Below, in pieces: positions 1-12,100 of a stretch of 64,000 bases of DNA. Numbering within the stretch: position 1 is the stretch's first letter; each line of letters opens with the position of its first letter. Position numbers and translations under genes: made by a program. Source of the stretch: Paracamarosporium sp. OC-R06-R3. Its lineage: Eukaryota > Ascomycota > Dothideomycetes > Pleosporales > Didymosphaeriaceae. The notes under the pieces were generated by a model. The model did no database searches and was not told where the DNA came from. It was given only the letters and a program-made list of their open reading frames with translations. Location: NCBI GenBank assembly GCA_019828545.1, contig JACVRA010000286.1, positions 62,001 to 126,000 on the forward strand. The letters run 5' to 3'.

Positions 1-408
1 AAGTACCGCACGGAGCCGCCTAGGCGAAAGCCACAACCCAGCCAATCTCCACACCTTGTCCGCTTTGCGCATCCATGCAGCCTACCTATTACCTGACATG
101 GGTCATCGCACGACATCGGTTCCTACTTTACCGTGGAGAACCTTAGTGGGATCTGCTCAGTCGTACCAGGTAGAAGATGTGGAGAGCATGGGGTTAGCGC
201 TTCATTTACGGGCGCCTCTCATTGGAGGAACTGACGGTGCATGCTGGCGTGATTGTTATAGAGGAGCATTGCATCGTTGGTAAAGGGGGCCGGGGCAGAA
301 AGCTATATTTTGAGATGTCGCCTGTTCGTGGAGTTGTTGCACGGGTGCGCTGATCAACCTATCTTGTAGACACGTTGTAGGACGAATACACACTGTCTAC
401 CCAGCGAC
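1..408. other. 5' intergenic region
   Basis: No convincing gene is visible. Short open frames lack splice context and family resemblance. The distal part is the promoter and 5' leader of the downstream endoglucanase, whose ATG lies at 409. Confidence 0.4.
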
Positions 409-2914
409 ATGGCTGTCAAATTGGGACTAATGCTCTTTGGAGCTCTTGTCCAAAGTGCACTTGCTGCTAATGGGCCTTATGCTCAATGTAAGTAACTAAT
501 GTTTGTATTAATCCATTGAGAAAAGCTGACCGATATAGGTGGTGGCTCTGGTTTCACTGGGGACACATCGTGTCCAACCGGCTACACATGCAAAGTCCAA
601 AATGACTGTAGGACATCAATTCGTCTTTCCATCGATTTGATCTAATAAACATACGTAGTTTATTACCAATGTGTCCCTGGGACAGCGACCAGTGCGGCCC
701 CCTCCTCCTCTGCACGAACAAGCTCTGCGGCCACCACAAAGGCCTCAACTACACTCGTGACTTCTCCGACGGCATCTGCATCTCCCACCAGTGGAACAGG
801 CGTAAAGTGCACTGCAACTTTCACGCCGATTTCTGCTTCTTCCTTTGTCGACAAGATGAACCCTGGCTGGAACTTGGGAAACACGCTTGATGCCGTTGAA
901 GATGAGGGAGACTGGAACAACCCTAAAGTCACTGAGGTCACTTTTGACGGTTCGTATGTCTGTTTAAACTTATTGAGACGGAAAACTGACCTGGTATTTG
1001 CATTTAACAGATATGAAGACTGCTGGCTTCAAGGGTATTCGTCTACCCGTGACGTGGGCTTGTAAGTGACGCTACAGCACGATGTGCATGCCTCTCGCAT
1101 AGAAGATACATTTCTTCTGTTTCGGATGAGACAAACACAAAGGTATCCAATCATGGAGTCAAATCACACTGACTTTGTACATTAGATCACTTTACGTCCG
1201 AGTCGCCTAGCTGGACCGTAGATGCGGCGTGGCTGCAACGAGTCTCTGATGTCGTTGACATGATCACCAGCAGAGGACTCTACACCATCGTAAATGTTCA
1301 CCACGATAGTTGGGTTTGGGCCGATGTCACTGCTTCTGGGGCGAACATCACTTTGATCGAAGAGAAGTTTTACAGACTCTGGTATCAAATTGGAACGAAG
1401 CTCGCGTGCAAAGGGAGCCAAGTCGCTTTCGAGTCTATCAACGAGCCTCCGGTGAGCAGATATCCCATACAAGGAGAGGGCTTTTTTTCCGCGAAACAAA
1501 ATGCTTTCGCTCAATAACGTGATTTACTTCATGTTGACTTTACTAACTCATTTCCATGACAGGGTACTACTGCAGAGCACGGTGCAGAGATCAACAAGCT
1601 CAACGACATATTTCTGAAAGCCATCAACGACGCTGGCGGTTTCAATGCGCAAAGAGTTGTAACGCTTGTCGGGGCTGGTGAAGATTCCATCAAGACAAGT
1701 CAATGGTTCAAGCGGCCAGATGCGAAGTATACGAATCCTTGGGCGATCCAATACCACTACTATTCCCCATACGACTTCATCTTCTCTGCGTGGGGAAAGA
1801 CGACCTGGGGTTCGGACGCTGACAAGGTGAGTTTTAAATGCAAGCGATATGCGAAATGGTGGAATGTCGCTTCATGCAAGCGACGTTTGAGTACCAGTTG
1901 TATTCTTGCTCTTGGAGTTACTCATTTTCTCCAAATTTCCAATCTTCTCTAGAAATAACTTCGAAGACCCTCGACTAACCTATACCTTAGGCTGCCCTCG
2001 ACGCCGACTTCGCTGCTATACGCAACAACTTCACCGACGTGCCCCTCATAATCGGTGAGTGGGACGCCAGTGCCGTCCAAACTGAGACAGCAGCTCGTTG
2101 GAAGTACTTCGATTTCCTCATTAGTACGGCCAAGAAGTACAACACCGCAACAGTCCTATGGGATAACGGCGCGGATCATTTCAACCGAGCCACGCACCAA
2201 TGGCGGGACCCAACTGTGCTCGCAATATTGAACAATGCCGCGGCCGGCAAGAAGAACAGCTTGCCAGACAGTACGACCGATGGAGCTGCAACCACACAAT
2301 TCTCCTCTGCGTACGCTTACCACAAGGCTGGCGACGCAGTCACCGATATAGCGTTGCCCTACCTCTTCAACGGTAACACGCTGTCCAGCATCAAAAACAC
2401 GAAGACAGGGGCTGCTCTTACCAAAGGAACTGACTACTCCAGCAACGCCTCCGCCATAGTCCTCACATCTTCATTCCTCAAAACGATCTTGACCTCATCC
2501 ACAGCAACTGGCTCCATTGCAAACCTGACCCTGACTTTCTCTTCTGGCGCGCCCACGAATCTCGACATCCTCCAATACGCCACACCAGTTCTTGGATCCA
2601 CCACTGCAAAGCTGCCTGCCACTTCAGCAGATCTCCTGATCCCAGTTACGTGGAAGGGCCAAAACCGTCCTGCGACCGTGAAAGCCATCAAGAGTGACGG
2701 AGGCATCTTGATTGACGACTGGACGCAATATCTGGGACCCCTACAGCAAGGTCGCTTGACATACTCAGGCCAATGGGATTGGGACGCAAACAACGTCATT
2801 TTGAGGGCAACTGTGTTGGATGCGGTGAGAAGCGCAGGAAAGGACACCACGTTTACCATCGAGTTCTTCCCACGCGAACCGGGAAATGCTGTGAACTTCA
2901 CGTTGATAGTGTAA
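409..2914 (+). CDS. Secreted CBM1-GH5 endoglucanase with C-terminal X2/CBM46-like modules
   Basis: This is probably an endo-beta-1,4-glucanase acting on cellulose or other beta-glucans outside the cell. The ATG at 409 starts a signal peptide (MAVKLGLMLFGALVQSALA). A CBM1 follows, with cysteines in CGGSGFTGDTSC...CKVQNDFYYQC assembled over three exons, then a Ser/Thr/Ala-rich linker. The GH5 barrel begins near VDKMNPGWNLGNTLD. The acid/base Glu is in SINEPP and the nucleophile Glu in IIGEWDAS; the barrel also has VNVHHDSW. After the barrel come two beta-rich modules resembling CBM_X2 (from FSSAYAYHKAG) and CBM46 (from IPVTWKG), an order known from GH5_4 enzymes. Seven exons are needed; introns follow QC, ND, TFD, TWA, NEPP and DADK, all with GT-AG ends. 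Nothing is broken. Assignment to GH5 is firm; the subfamily is inferred. Confidence 0.88.
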
Positions 2915-3368
2915 AATTGGCTATGGTACATAGTGCTTTCGCTTTCTAGAGATCCGCATCTTGACGGACTGCATAATATAGTAGTATAACAACATGCTAC
3001 AAGCCAGCGCCGAGCCAACATCAGAGACGTTCGGCCTGCGTACTCCTTGCTCTTGAATAACAGTGTACTCAATTCATAGCACGGCGTTGTACCTCAAGAC
3101 TACGGCACTCTTTGCGAGCTGTGTTGCCCTACAATAGTGTCGAAGCTTCTGATGAAGAGCTATGACTTAAGAAGCAAGCAACACGAAGGTTGCCAACGAG
3201 GTGGTATTGATGCACATGAAGGCTCTACATAACCCAAAGGTCTGGATTGAATGAATCATCAACGAATCTGCGGAGCAGTCGTCTTCGATGACCCATAAAA
3301 TCCCTCAAAACAATAGATCGATAGCAAGCAAACCGCGTACTACGACACTAACTAGCTTTACACATACT
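2915..3368. other. Convergent 3' intergenic region
   Basis: Untranslated and terminator space between the endoglucanase (+) and SLA2 (-). No further gene, repeat or RNA is visible. Confidence 0.4.
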
Positions 3369-6300
3369 CTATTCTTCGAGATATGACAATTTCCGCATCT
3401 CGCCCAGCCTTGTCCTGGCCTGGGCAAGGGAGTTTTCGAGTTGCAATATCTCCACCTGGAACTATGGTTAGCATATCACTGGCATGTTTAAATGCAGGGG
3501 CTGCACGTACCTGCTGTTCCATCTGTCGGACTTTGAACTCATGGTCGCTGAGTTTGCTGTAATCCACCTGTTCGCCTTCGTCCCTGTTTTTCTGCGCAAT
3601 AATGTCCTGAACCTGTCTCACTAAAGAGCGACAAGCACTTGTGACTGCCTTTGATGCATTTTCCAGTCGATCCTGCGTTTTGCTCATAAAACTAGCCTTG
3701 ACACGACTTGCAGCGACAAGCTGCGCGGTTGAAGCGGCAACATCGTTGGATGCAACGATGAGCTGTTCTGGCGAATTACGACCAGAGATCACACCGTCGG
3801 CGGTCTCAATGAGGGTGTTTGTAGATGAAGCGACGGCCTTAGCGGCGCTAATGAGACCCTCAGTCCAGCGGTTGTGCTTCTTGTAGAACTGAGTGCGGGT
3901 CATACTGCCCTTGCCCTCTCGGACTATTTCCTTCTGTGATTCAGTTGCTGCTTTGATAAGTTGAGCAATTGCGTTTGTCACAGCAATTGCAGCTTCCAGG
4001 ATGGAATCATGAATCTTGAGCTCGTATGTCGAGAACTGATCTCGTGGCTTGTTCTTCAATTTCGTGAGTCGCTCTACGGCAGCATCGATTGCGTCGGCAG
4101 CCTTTGTAAGCTCGTTCTCGACTAACTCACCAAGATCTCCAGAAGCGTTGGTGATCTTGCTCTTCGGCGCAAATGCGTCTGCTAGCTTCGATAGGCTTTG
4201 AAGATGACGAAGGACCTCGGCGTTATTGTTCACAACCACGTTGAATTTGCCGTCCGCGTCAAGATCGTATAATCGAACCGATTGAACGTTGCGGAAAAAC
4301 TTCACTGTGGCTGTAGCAGATTGCCGTGCAGCGTTGACAAGAGCATCCGCCTTGTTATCGTCTGAAGCGAACCTGGTGAGACCCTTGGTATCACTGAGGA
4401 CATCTCCAATCGCGCCAGCAAACGCGTTAACCGTCTTGATCACCTCGGCGTGAGTAGCGTTCGGGCCGTCTGCGATGAATCCGTTGAAAGCTGTAGCAAA
4501 ATCCATGGCACACGTAGACGCTTTTTCAATCTGTGAAAGCACGAAAGCACCAGAAGCGTTTTGGTTGCCAGCATGCATGGATGATTCGAGTTCATACATG
4601 GCGTCATCGACCCGTTGTACTCCGCTCTGAAGCACGGAATCAATGATGTCGTTAATCTTCTGGAGGCTGTCTTGAATGAGTGTATCGAGGTGGCCATCCA
4701 ATACATTTTCATTCGCGTTGTGGTTCAACTTCAGATCATTCAGTTCAAGAAGGGTTTGGTCCATGCCCGCTCGGAAAATCTCTAGCTCTTCTTCCTTGTC
4801 GCGTAACTGACGTTCGAGATCAGAATCACCTTCGCGATGCTTCATCTGCATATCGTCCAATGCGCGTGTCTTGTTACGCAAGGCTTCTTCGAGATCCGCA
4901 ATCTCCCTATTGTGTCTCGACAGCATAGCCGACAGCTCAGAGCCTTTGCCTCGTTCCGCATTCTCAGCCCTTTCCAAGGCAAAGCGGAGTTCACGTTTCA
5001 GTTTCTCGAGCTCATCTTTGTGACCACCACTGCTGCGATCCTTGTCCAATAATGCTCGATCACGCTCACGGATCATATCAGCCAACTCAAGGTTTTTCGT
5101 CTTTAACTCGCGTTGCAACTTGTCGCGCGCATCAATGGCTTCTTGTGCGGAGTTAGCCTTTAGTTGAACGGACTTGAACTTTTGTAAAAGCTGAAGGTGT
5201 TCATGCCGTAGCTGCGAATACAGTTTGGCCAGCGATTCGTATTTCGACCTCCACGTGTTGAGCTGTTCTTGCAGTGCCCTGATCTGGTCGTCTCGTGAGC
5301 CCATCTGTTGCTGGAAGTTCTGGTTCATTTGCTGTATCTCGCCCTCCAAAGCCTTCATCCTCTGGTCATACTGTTGGAGCATAAGCTGATCGCGCTCGTA
5401 CTGTGCGCGTGCATTTAGATTCTCCCGTTCAAGGTCAGCGAGTCGCCCTTGAGTCTGCTGCTGGTATTGCTCGCGCAAAAGTTGCTCTTGTGCTAAGCGA
5501 GCCTGCTCTGCCTGTAGTCGCTGTTGCTCCTCGAAATCCTGCTGTGCGCGCATCTGTGCCTCCTGCTGTTGCCGCTGAGCTGCTTCCCATTGCTCCTGCA
5601 ACCGTCGCTGCTCTGCCTCGTATTCCTCTTGCTGTCTCTGTTGATCATTCTTCCAAAACTCGTTTATAGGCTCGGGATCTACAGATGCTGCACGAGGCGG
5701 CGGTGGAGCCGAATCTTCAGTAGCCTTAGGTCGTGCGGGCAATGCGGGCGCTTGCTCGTCATCAGAAAGTAGGTTCGGCGGGTCTTGCGGCAGTTTCGGC
5801 ACAGTGATCAAGCTTGTGAGGTACCTTAGGTTAGAGCACTCATAGTAAAATTTGACGAGACGATAGTGTTGCGCGTCGTACCGGCCACGCAGAGGTGACA
5901 GTGCTTCGTCATCACCAAGGGCTACACAGGTCAGTGCGCGAAAGCAGGATCAATGCAGAGCACACTCACTGGTGTGCATGGCCCGTAGCATGCTCGTGAT
6001 AAACTTGTAAATGCCATAGCTCTCCTGTACCAGTGGTACAAGCGCTGAGATACGGCATTCGTTGTTGTTGGCACTTCGGAAATGAGAGAAGATCAGTTTC
6101 TGAAACTGGTCTATTTGGTCTTGCAGTGTCATCAGGTCCGAGATGGTCTCGTAGCCCTCATTTGGGTCGTTGATTGACTTGAGACTGATATATTCCTCAT
6201 ATTCGAACGTGCCTGACCCATGTCAGTTTTAGTATTTCCGTATGCGCGAGCAGCTCACCATTGAACTCTGGATGCTGTCGGTGGAAGGCGAGCTTGGCCT

Positions 6301-6836
6301 GCAGGTAATAGACGTATTCGGTGATGAGGCGTCCGTAACCTTTCAAGCCGTCGCCGCCGCCGGTGCCTCGTTGCATACTGTCAAGCCATTGAATGTTGGC
6401 CTGTGCCTCCTTGAGAACTATAGGGTGACCTTCTTGGAGGACCTTGTGGACCGTGATGAGCGCTTTGAACGTCTGGACCTCGTCGGCCATGATAGGCTGC
6501 CTTGGGTCTGCGTTAACATGATTGTAATGCGAATGGCGTGCGGGAGTACGCACACTTTCATGCCCTGCCAGAAAGAGGCAGAGCTCTTGTGGTCCCATGT
6601 ATAAACGATGCAGCTGCGAACATGCTTGCCTACGCCATTGTAAGCTTGGTTGGAGGGAAAGCGGGCGCAAGGGAACGTACGTTTGGGAGCCGTCTCCTCG
6701 ATGCTCGTGGCTTTGCGGATATTGATGGAAAGGTCCGCCTCCTGCCTGGGATGGTGTTGAGCGGATGAAATCGTGCTGGCAGGGTACCTACTTACTTTCC
6801 CATGTCCACATTGCGCGAGGACCCGTAGAGCGACAT
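3369..6836 (-). CDS. SLA2: Sla2/End4 (HIP1R family) endocytic adaptor
   Basis: Sla2 links clathrin-coated endocytic patches to actin. The start (MSLYGSSRNVDMGK) is followed by short exons that join as GKQEADLSINIRKATS, then KRKHVRSCIVYTWDHKS and WQGMKVQPIMADEVQTFKAL, which is an ANTH domain binding PI(4,5)P2. Further exons give NGTFEYEEYISLKS and FYYECSNLRYLTSLITVPKL. Then come a Q/E-rich central coiled coil (roughly 4.9-5.65 kb) and a C-terminal talin-like I/LWEQ (THATCH) F-actin domain. The last intron is CAG|gtacgt...ttccag, 55 nt. It restores the family C-terminus VEILQLENSLAQARTRLGEM and a stop at 3369-3371. Without splicing, the frame runs on to 3358 with an unrelated tail. About 1,050 residues, usual for the family. 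It lies head-to-tail downstream of SLU7. Confidence 0.93.
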
Positions 6837-7387
6837 GATGCTGTGTTTGGCGCCGCGCTGGGCCAGAGCTTGCACAAACAGGGGTGTCCGCGGTGCGCGT
6901 AGGTCGAGAAGGCGTGCGGGGAGCGGAGGAAGTGTGTAGTAGGGAGTGTCGCGTAGAAGAGAGCGCGGAGGAGGGCAAAGAACCGTTGGCGGTGCTGCCT
7001 AGGCCAGGCTACTCGATTGCGATTTGCTGATAGCTGCGATAGTTATGGAGAGGCTTGAGAGTGACGAAGCTCCGGCCTTGGCAGCCCGTGCCCTGGAGCT
7101 ACTCTTTCCAGTGGAGGCGGCGCAGCCCATCCGCGCAAGCCCTCCCCGCTGAGCTGGCAGCCTACAAGGGAGTGTAATGCATACGAGTACAGCGCGCTCT
7201 CACATTCATTGCCCTGTATATGTTGCATACCGATCACGCTGGACAACGCAGCAGATCGTCAGGTTTGATGTCATTCCACATGCTGGCATTCCAGAGCCCT
7301 ATTTGCTTCCTAACTCGACAAATCCCGAAGCTTCCATCCTATAACGCCACGCAATGCTTACTGGATATTTCAAAGAGAAGACCATCA
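6837..7387. other. SLA2 promoter / SLU7 3' region
   Basis: Intergenic between two minus-strand genes. It should hold the SLU7 3' end and the SLA2 promoter. Short open frames here have no recognisable content. Confidence 0.4.
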
Positions 7388-8821
7388 CTATACAGCTTCC
7401 TTGCAGGCAAGATAACTCGCCATCGGGTCAGCTGCCATTTGCTTTTTCCGCCGGTATTCCTCCATCTCTGCCTCAGTCACATCGCCCGTCATTTGCTCCA
7501 GCGTTCTCTTCCGGTTGTCGTCTCGTCTTGCCTTCTCGTCTCTGTCGGTAGCATTTGGCACGTGCTTCTCTAGAACCTCTTCTTCCATTTGTGCCACTGC
7601 TGTCGGAATCTCTTGTACATCATGCATGTCTGCGCCCAGACGCATGCGCTCAGCGGCCTCAAATGCTTCCCTGCCCGCTGACCCTGTGCAGTACGAGTTC
7701 TTGACCGTTGAATGACAGCATGCGTATCCCCATTGGAAGTTTGCCCACCAGCTACCCCAAACAGACGTATGGTTGTTGATGTACACATCCTCTGGGTACT
7801 TTGATTTAGCTTTTACCTTCGGCGCGCCCTTAATTAAACCCCGTTCGTCATATTCCACGAACCTCTCGTTCTCGGTAACGCCGGCTCTGCGAAGTGTATC
7901 ATCGTTGAATTTTTCCTGGCCACCGTATTTGTCCAGCAGAGCCTTTTTCTTCGCGGCTTTAGCGGCCTCGACCTCCTGCAGTTCCTTCTTCCGCATGAAC
8001 TCGCCAGATGTAGGGTTTGCCTGCAAATGAATCTTGTTTCTGTCGCCCCGCTCCTGCGTCTCCCACGCGTACCGCTGCGCCTTCTCAAACTCGGCCGCGT
8101 CGCCAGACGCCTTCATGAATCCCTCCTCTGCCACCAGTGCCGCAGCGTTGTCTGCTGTTGCACCCGTGTCTATCATAGAGCGTGTCTTTGGATCGTATTT
8201 GGCAGAGTCCAGATCCAGATTCAATAGATATTTGGCTGTGTCTTCTCGCAGGCGCAAATTCCGGGTCGATGTGGCTTGCTTCCTCCCCATATCAGTTTCG
8301 GCTTCATATCTGTCTCCTTCGTCTTCCTCTTCATCTCCGGATCCTTTATCATGCTTAGCGGCGTCTTTCGCTCTTTTGCGCATTTCCTCTAGTTCGTTGA
8401 ACTCGTCGATGACTTGCGTGTAGTCGGCGGCGTCGTAACCATTCCAGCGATCGCGCTTGGCATCCCACCCTAACTGCATATCCTGAACAGCCTCATCTGC
8501 CTCGATGTTTTTGCCCGTGAACTTTGCACCTGTCTTGCGCGGGCGACTTAGACAGTCCTTCTTCTTGTGCGTCATGGCTCCGCAGTTCTCGCACGCGCCC
8601 TTGCGGTACTTTGTGGCGGCAGGCCCGATCTTCTTGCCACGATCGTACCATTTTGAATCCTGCTCCTGCTTCTGGAGGCGCTGGTGCTCGAGATAGTCGC
8701 CGTCTTCGCCGTTCTCGTCGACGGCATAGAAGGGCTTCTTCGAGATGAAGGAGGGGATGTACTCGTTACGTTCCTTGGCGGCAGCCGAGTAGTCGGGCTT
8801 GCGCGGCTGGGCGGGCGGCAT
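7388..8821 (-). CDS. SLU7: Pre-mRNA-splicing factor Slu7
   Basis: Slu7 acts in the second step of splicing, helping to choose and dock the 3' splice site. The protein is 477 residues from the ATG at 8821 ([20 protein letters not shown]). The open frame extends further upstream, but this Met matches the usual family start. Visible landmarks are [15 protein letters not shown], a CCHC zinc knuckle ([14 protein letters not shown]), the [11 protein letters not shown] segment, and SVWGSWW...[17 protein letters not shown] near the C-terminus. Single exon. It is divergent from REV3, with 344 bp between start codons. Confidence 0.93.
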   Translation of the reverse strand: MPPAQPRKPDYSAAAKERNEYIPSFISKKPFYAVDENGEDGDYLEHQRLQKQEQDSKWYDRGKKIGPAATKYRKGACENCGAMTHKKKDCLSRPRKTGAKFTGKNIEADEAVQDMQLGWDAKRDRWNGYDAADYTQVIDEFNELEEMRKRAKDAAKHDKGSGDEEEDEGDRYEAETDMGRKQATSTRNLRLREDTAKYLLNLDLDSAKYDPKTRSMIDTGATADNAAALVAEEGFMKASGDAAEFEKAQRYAWETQERGDRNKIHLQANPTSGEFMRKKELQEVEAAKAAKKKALLDKYGGQEKFNDDTLRRAGVTENERFVEYDERGLIKGAPKVKAKSKYPEDVYINNHTSVWGSWWANFQWGYACCHSTVKNSYCTGSAGREAFEAAERMRLGADMHDVQEIPTAVAQMEEEVLEKHVPNATDRDEKARRDDNRKRTLEQMTGDVTEAEMEEYRRKKQMAADPMASYLACKEAV

Positions 8822-9165
8822 GGCGGGCGTATGCGACTGCGACGAGTTCAGGTGTTGATGACGCCGGAAGAGGAGGACGAGGTTGTTCCGTCGGCTATCG
8901 GAGCTAGCCACTGCGTAGGGCTGCAGGGAGCTAACCAAGAACACTAACCCCACCCGTGACTGCGCGTCAGCGTTCTTTGTCGCGTTCGTGTGGTGCAACC
9001 GCCTCCAACCTTGACCTTCACCCCGGCTGGTTTCGTCTCACCTCGCCAACCTGCAGCAGAAAGCACCGCAGACGCACGCGTACCCGTTCTTGGGGAGCGT
9101 CCGCAGGCAGTCCAGCCTATGAGCGCCGCCGCGCTGCAAAACGCGCTGTGCCACCTGGCGCCCCC
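8822..9165. promoter_or_regulatory. Divergent SLU7/REV3 promoter
   Basis: This 344-bp interval between two opposite start codons must contain both promoters. No clear TATA box is seen. Open frames crossing it on both strands are upstream extensions of the two coding frames. Confidence 0.5.
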
Positions 9166-12100
9166 ATGAACCCGTTCCGCTTCCGCCTGAACTACATCGA
9201 TCACTACCAAGCAATACCCACTGAGCTCGACCCGGTCCTCAGGCGTGTTCCTGGTCCCTTGCAGCGTCAGAATGCCCCGCCCGTGCCCGTCATCCGCGTC
9301 TTCGGTGCCACCGATACTGGCCAGAAGGTATGCGCCCACATACATGGCGCATTACCATATCTCTATCTGGACTATCATGGTAGCCTAGAGAAGGATGCAG
9401 GTATGCCAATTGAGCCAGTGGTATGATCGTCGCTAAGCAGTCAAGTCAATGTCTATACGCGAAACCTCCGCGCCTCTATCGACCACGCGCTTGCCGCCAC
9501 CTACCGCCGCAACCCCTATGACGGAAAAGCTGTCTATGTCGGACACATTACCCTAGTCAAGGGTATCCCGTTTTACGGATACCATGTCGGATACAAGTTC
9601 TTTACGAAGGTTTATCTGCTGAACCCTGCACACATGACACGATTCGCGGATCTTTTGTACCAAGGAGCTATACTAAATCGCGCTTTTCAACCCTACGAGA
9701 GCCATATACAGTATCTCTTGCAATGGATGTGCGACTACAATCTCTATGGATGTGCCTATATTGATTGCGCGAAAGTGCAGTTTCGAGGTCCGGTGCCGGA
9801 CAGCGATGCCATCGACACTACCACTCACAAGTGGCACGATGCCTCGATCTCGGATCACCTTATTGCTGATCGAGACCAGTATCCCCGTCAAAGTCATTGT
9901 GCGCTTGAGGTTGACGTCTGTGTACAAGACATTCTGAATAGACACGAGCTGCACTCTCGTCCAATACACCACACTCTCTTCGAGCAATCATCTGCTTTAA
10001 ATCCAAACGAGAAATATGTTCCTTCGATGGCTGGTCTATGGCGGGATGAAACAATACGTCGCAAACGCCGCCTGGGTCTTACCGACCCTTCGAGTAGTCC
10101 ATTTCCACCCGAAGTACTCGTGTCCATGTCCGCAGACGCAAGGAGTTCTGCTGAAGGAGGCTGGATCCATGAAGGAGAGTTTCGGGGGCTCCTCGAGCAG
10201 CTTGCCCAGGGTGAAAATCAGCATGGCCCTGTTGCAAATAAAACGACATTTGTAAGATCTGCTGATGGTGAAGACCACATACAGACGGCCCTTGAAAGCG
10301 TGGAGGACCTGTATCCAGAGCATGCTGAGACTCGCCTCTTGTTACAAGACGAAGACCAACATCAACTCCCAGTAGAGCAAGATCCGGAAATCCCAGACGC
10401 TCTTGTGGACATACCGTTGCTTGAAAATAATCTCAACATCGCAGATACCAGCGAAGACATGGATGAAGAAAATTCGACCGACTTAGATGACTCGCCATCA
10501 TTGGACCCTCTCAGTATTTCTGAAGCGCAGATTTTACAGCAACATGAGCAAGATAGTAGCCTACCGAGTAGCTTCTTCAACGAAATGGAAGGAACTCCTA
10601 TTGGAGATCACGTTCCAGATTCTGGTGGTATCAATAGCACGCGAAAGCGTTCCTCAACGGTAGACGATCAGAAACAGGCTAAGAAGTATCGGCTTACACA
10701 AGACCACACAGACGATGTTCGCGGCTTCTCCCATTCTGTACAAGCCAATGGGCAGAAAGCAGGTAACAAAGAAAAACACTCTTTCTCTAGTAGATTGTCT
10801 CAGGGTGGTATCCACGCCCAAGGATCGGGTGGGTCGAGCACGCTGTCTTTTCCGGTAGTGAAGAACCCAAATGCACCTGAGACTATCCGCCGTTTAAGTC
10901 AGACTGATTCTTCGAGTTCACAAAAAGCCTCTCAGCCTCTAGTCACTCAAAGTAAAATACCTGCACGTCGTATGAACCAACAAGAATCTCCACGGCCACA
11001 TACGACTGTTCAGCATATGCCATCAGCATATCACGAGGAAAAGAACCTCAGCCACTACACAACAGCAACCTCTATAGTGACTCGGTTAGCGAAATGTACG
11101 TCACGTCGCCCTCGAACCCTATATTACGGGTCCTCACCGCCTTCTGCTGATGCAGTCGAGAATTCGATATCTCGTACTGGGTCGCTTCGTGTATTGTACC
11201 GGGATGCGTTCTATAGCGACGAGAAAGACGTTCCCGAACGATCCCGGGAATATGCAGGTCGGGAATTCACACTGCAGAGCACCACCGTTCCCTATTTGCC
11301 TCGGTTTGACCCTATCAATCCACCACCTTTCGGCTGCGAAGATGATACGGTGATCGCTGTGGATAGAAAGGATCCGGAAAACCACCTGCGTCCCCTGAAG
11401 TGCAGCCTGCGACACTGGGAGATTGGATCTGCGCCACCATCCTTCAAACAGGTGGATCAATGGCTTCATGAAGACTTAACACGCGACGTTGTCGCCCCAG
11501 CACCAAAAGACTCTACTTCGTCACAACAACGTAAAACATTTTCAATCAACGTTTCGCAGGTGGATGGGCCGACTCAAAAAAATAAACATGGTTTCAAGTA
11601 TTCGCAAAAGAAAGCATCGACTAGTGTCAAGCATGAAACTCAGTATATGAGCATCATGAGCTTGGAGATACACGTCAATTCTAGAGAAGCATTAGCGCCA
11701 GATCCTGCGAAAGACGAGATACAGGCTATCTTCTGGGGCATACAAGGTGAAGAGGGTGCGACCGACGATCACCACCGTGTCGGCATACTTTGTCTATCCG
11801 ATGATGATGGAATTGTCACTCAAATCAGGAAACAGACTTCAGTCGCAGTGGAGTCCGAAGAAGACGAGTTAGACTTGATTAATCGCATCGTCGATATCGT
11901 ACGGCACTTCGATCCGGACATATTGACCGGCTATGAGGTGCACAATGGCTCGTGGGGTTATTTGATTGAACGTGCTCGCTTGAAGTATGAGTACGATCTC
12001 TGCGATGAGATCAGTCGCACGAAATCGCAATCGCAGGGCAGATTCGGCAAAGATGCCGATCGATGGGGGTTCACTCATGCCTCCACTATTCGAATCACCG

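Noticed and set aside
2434..3072. 212-codon minus-strand ORF
   Set aside because: Antisense to the endoglucanase C-terminal exon; no start context or domain.
7043..7246. 67-codon minus-strand ORF upstream of SLA2
   Set aside because: It lies in the SLA2 promoter and has no conserved segment or splice link to SLA2.
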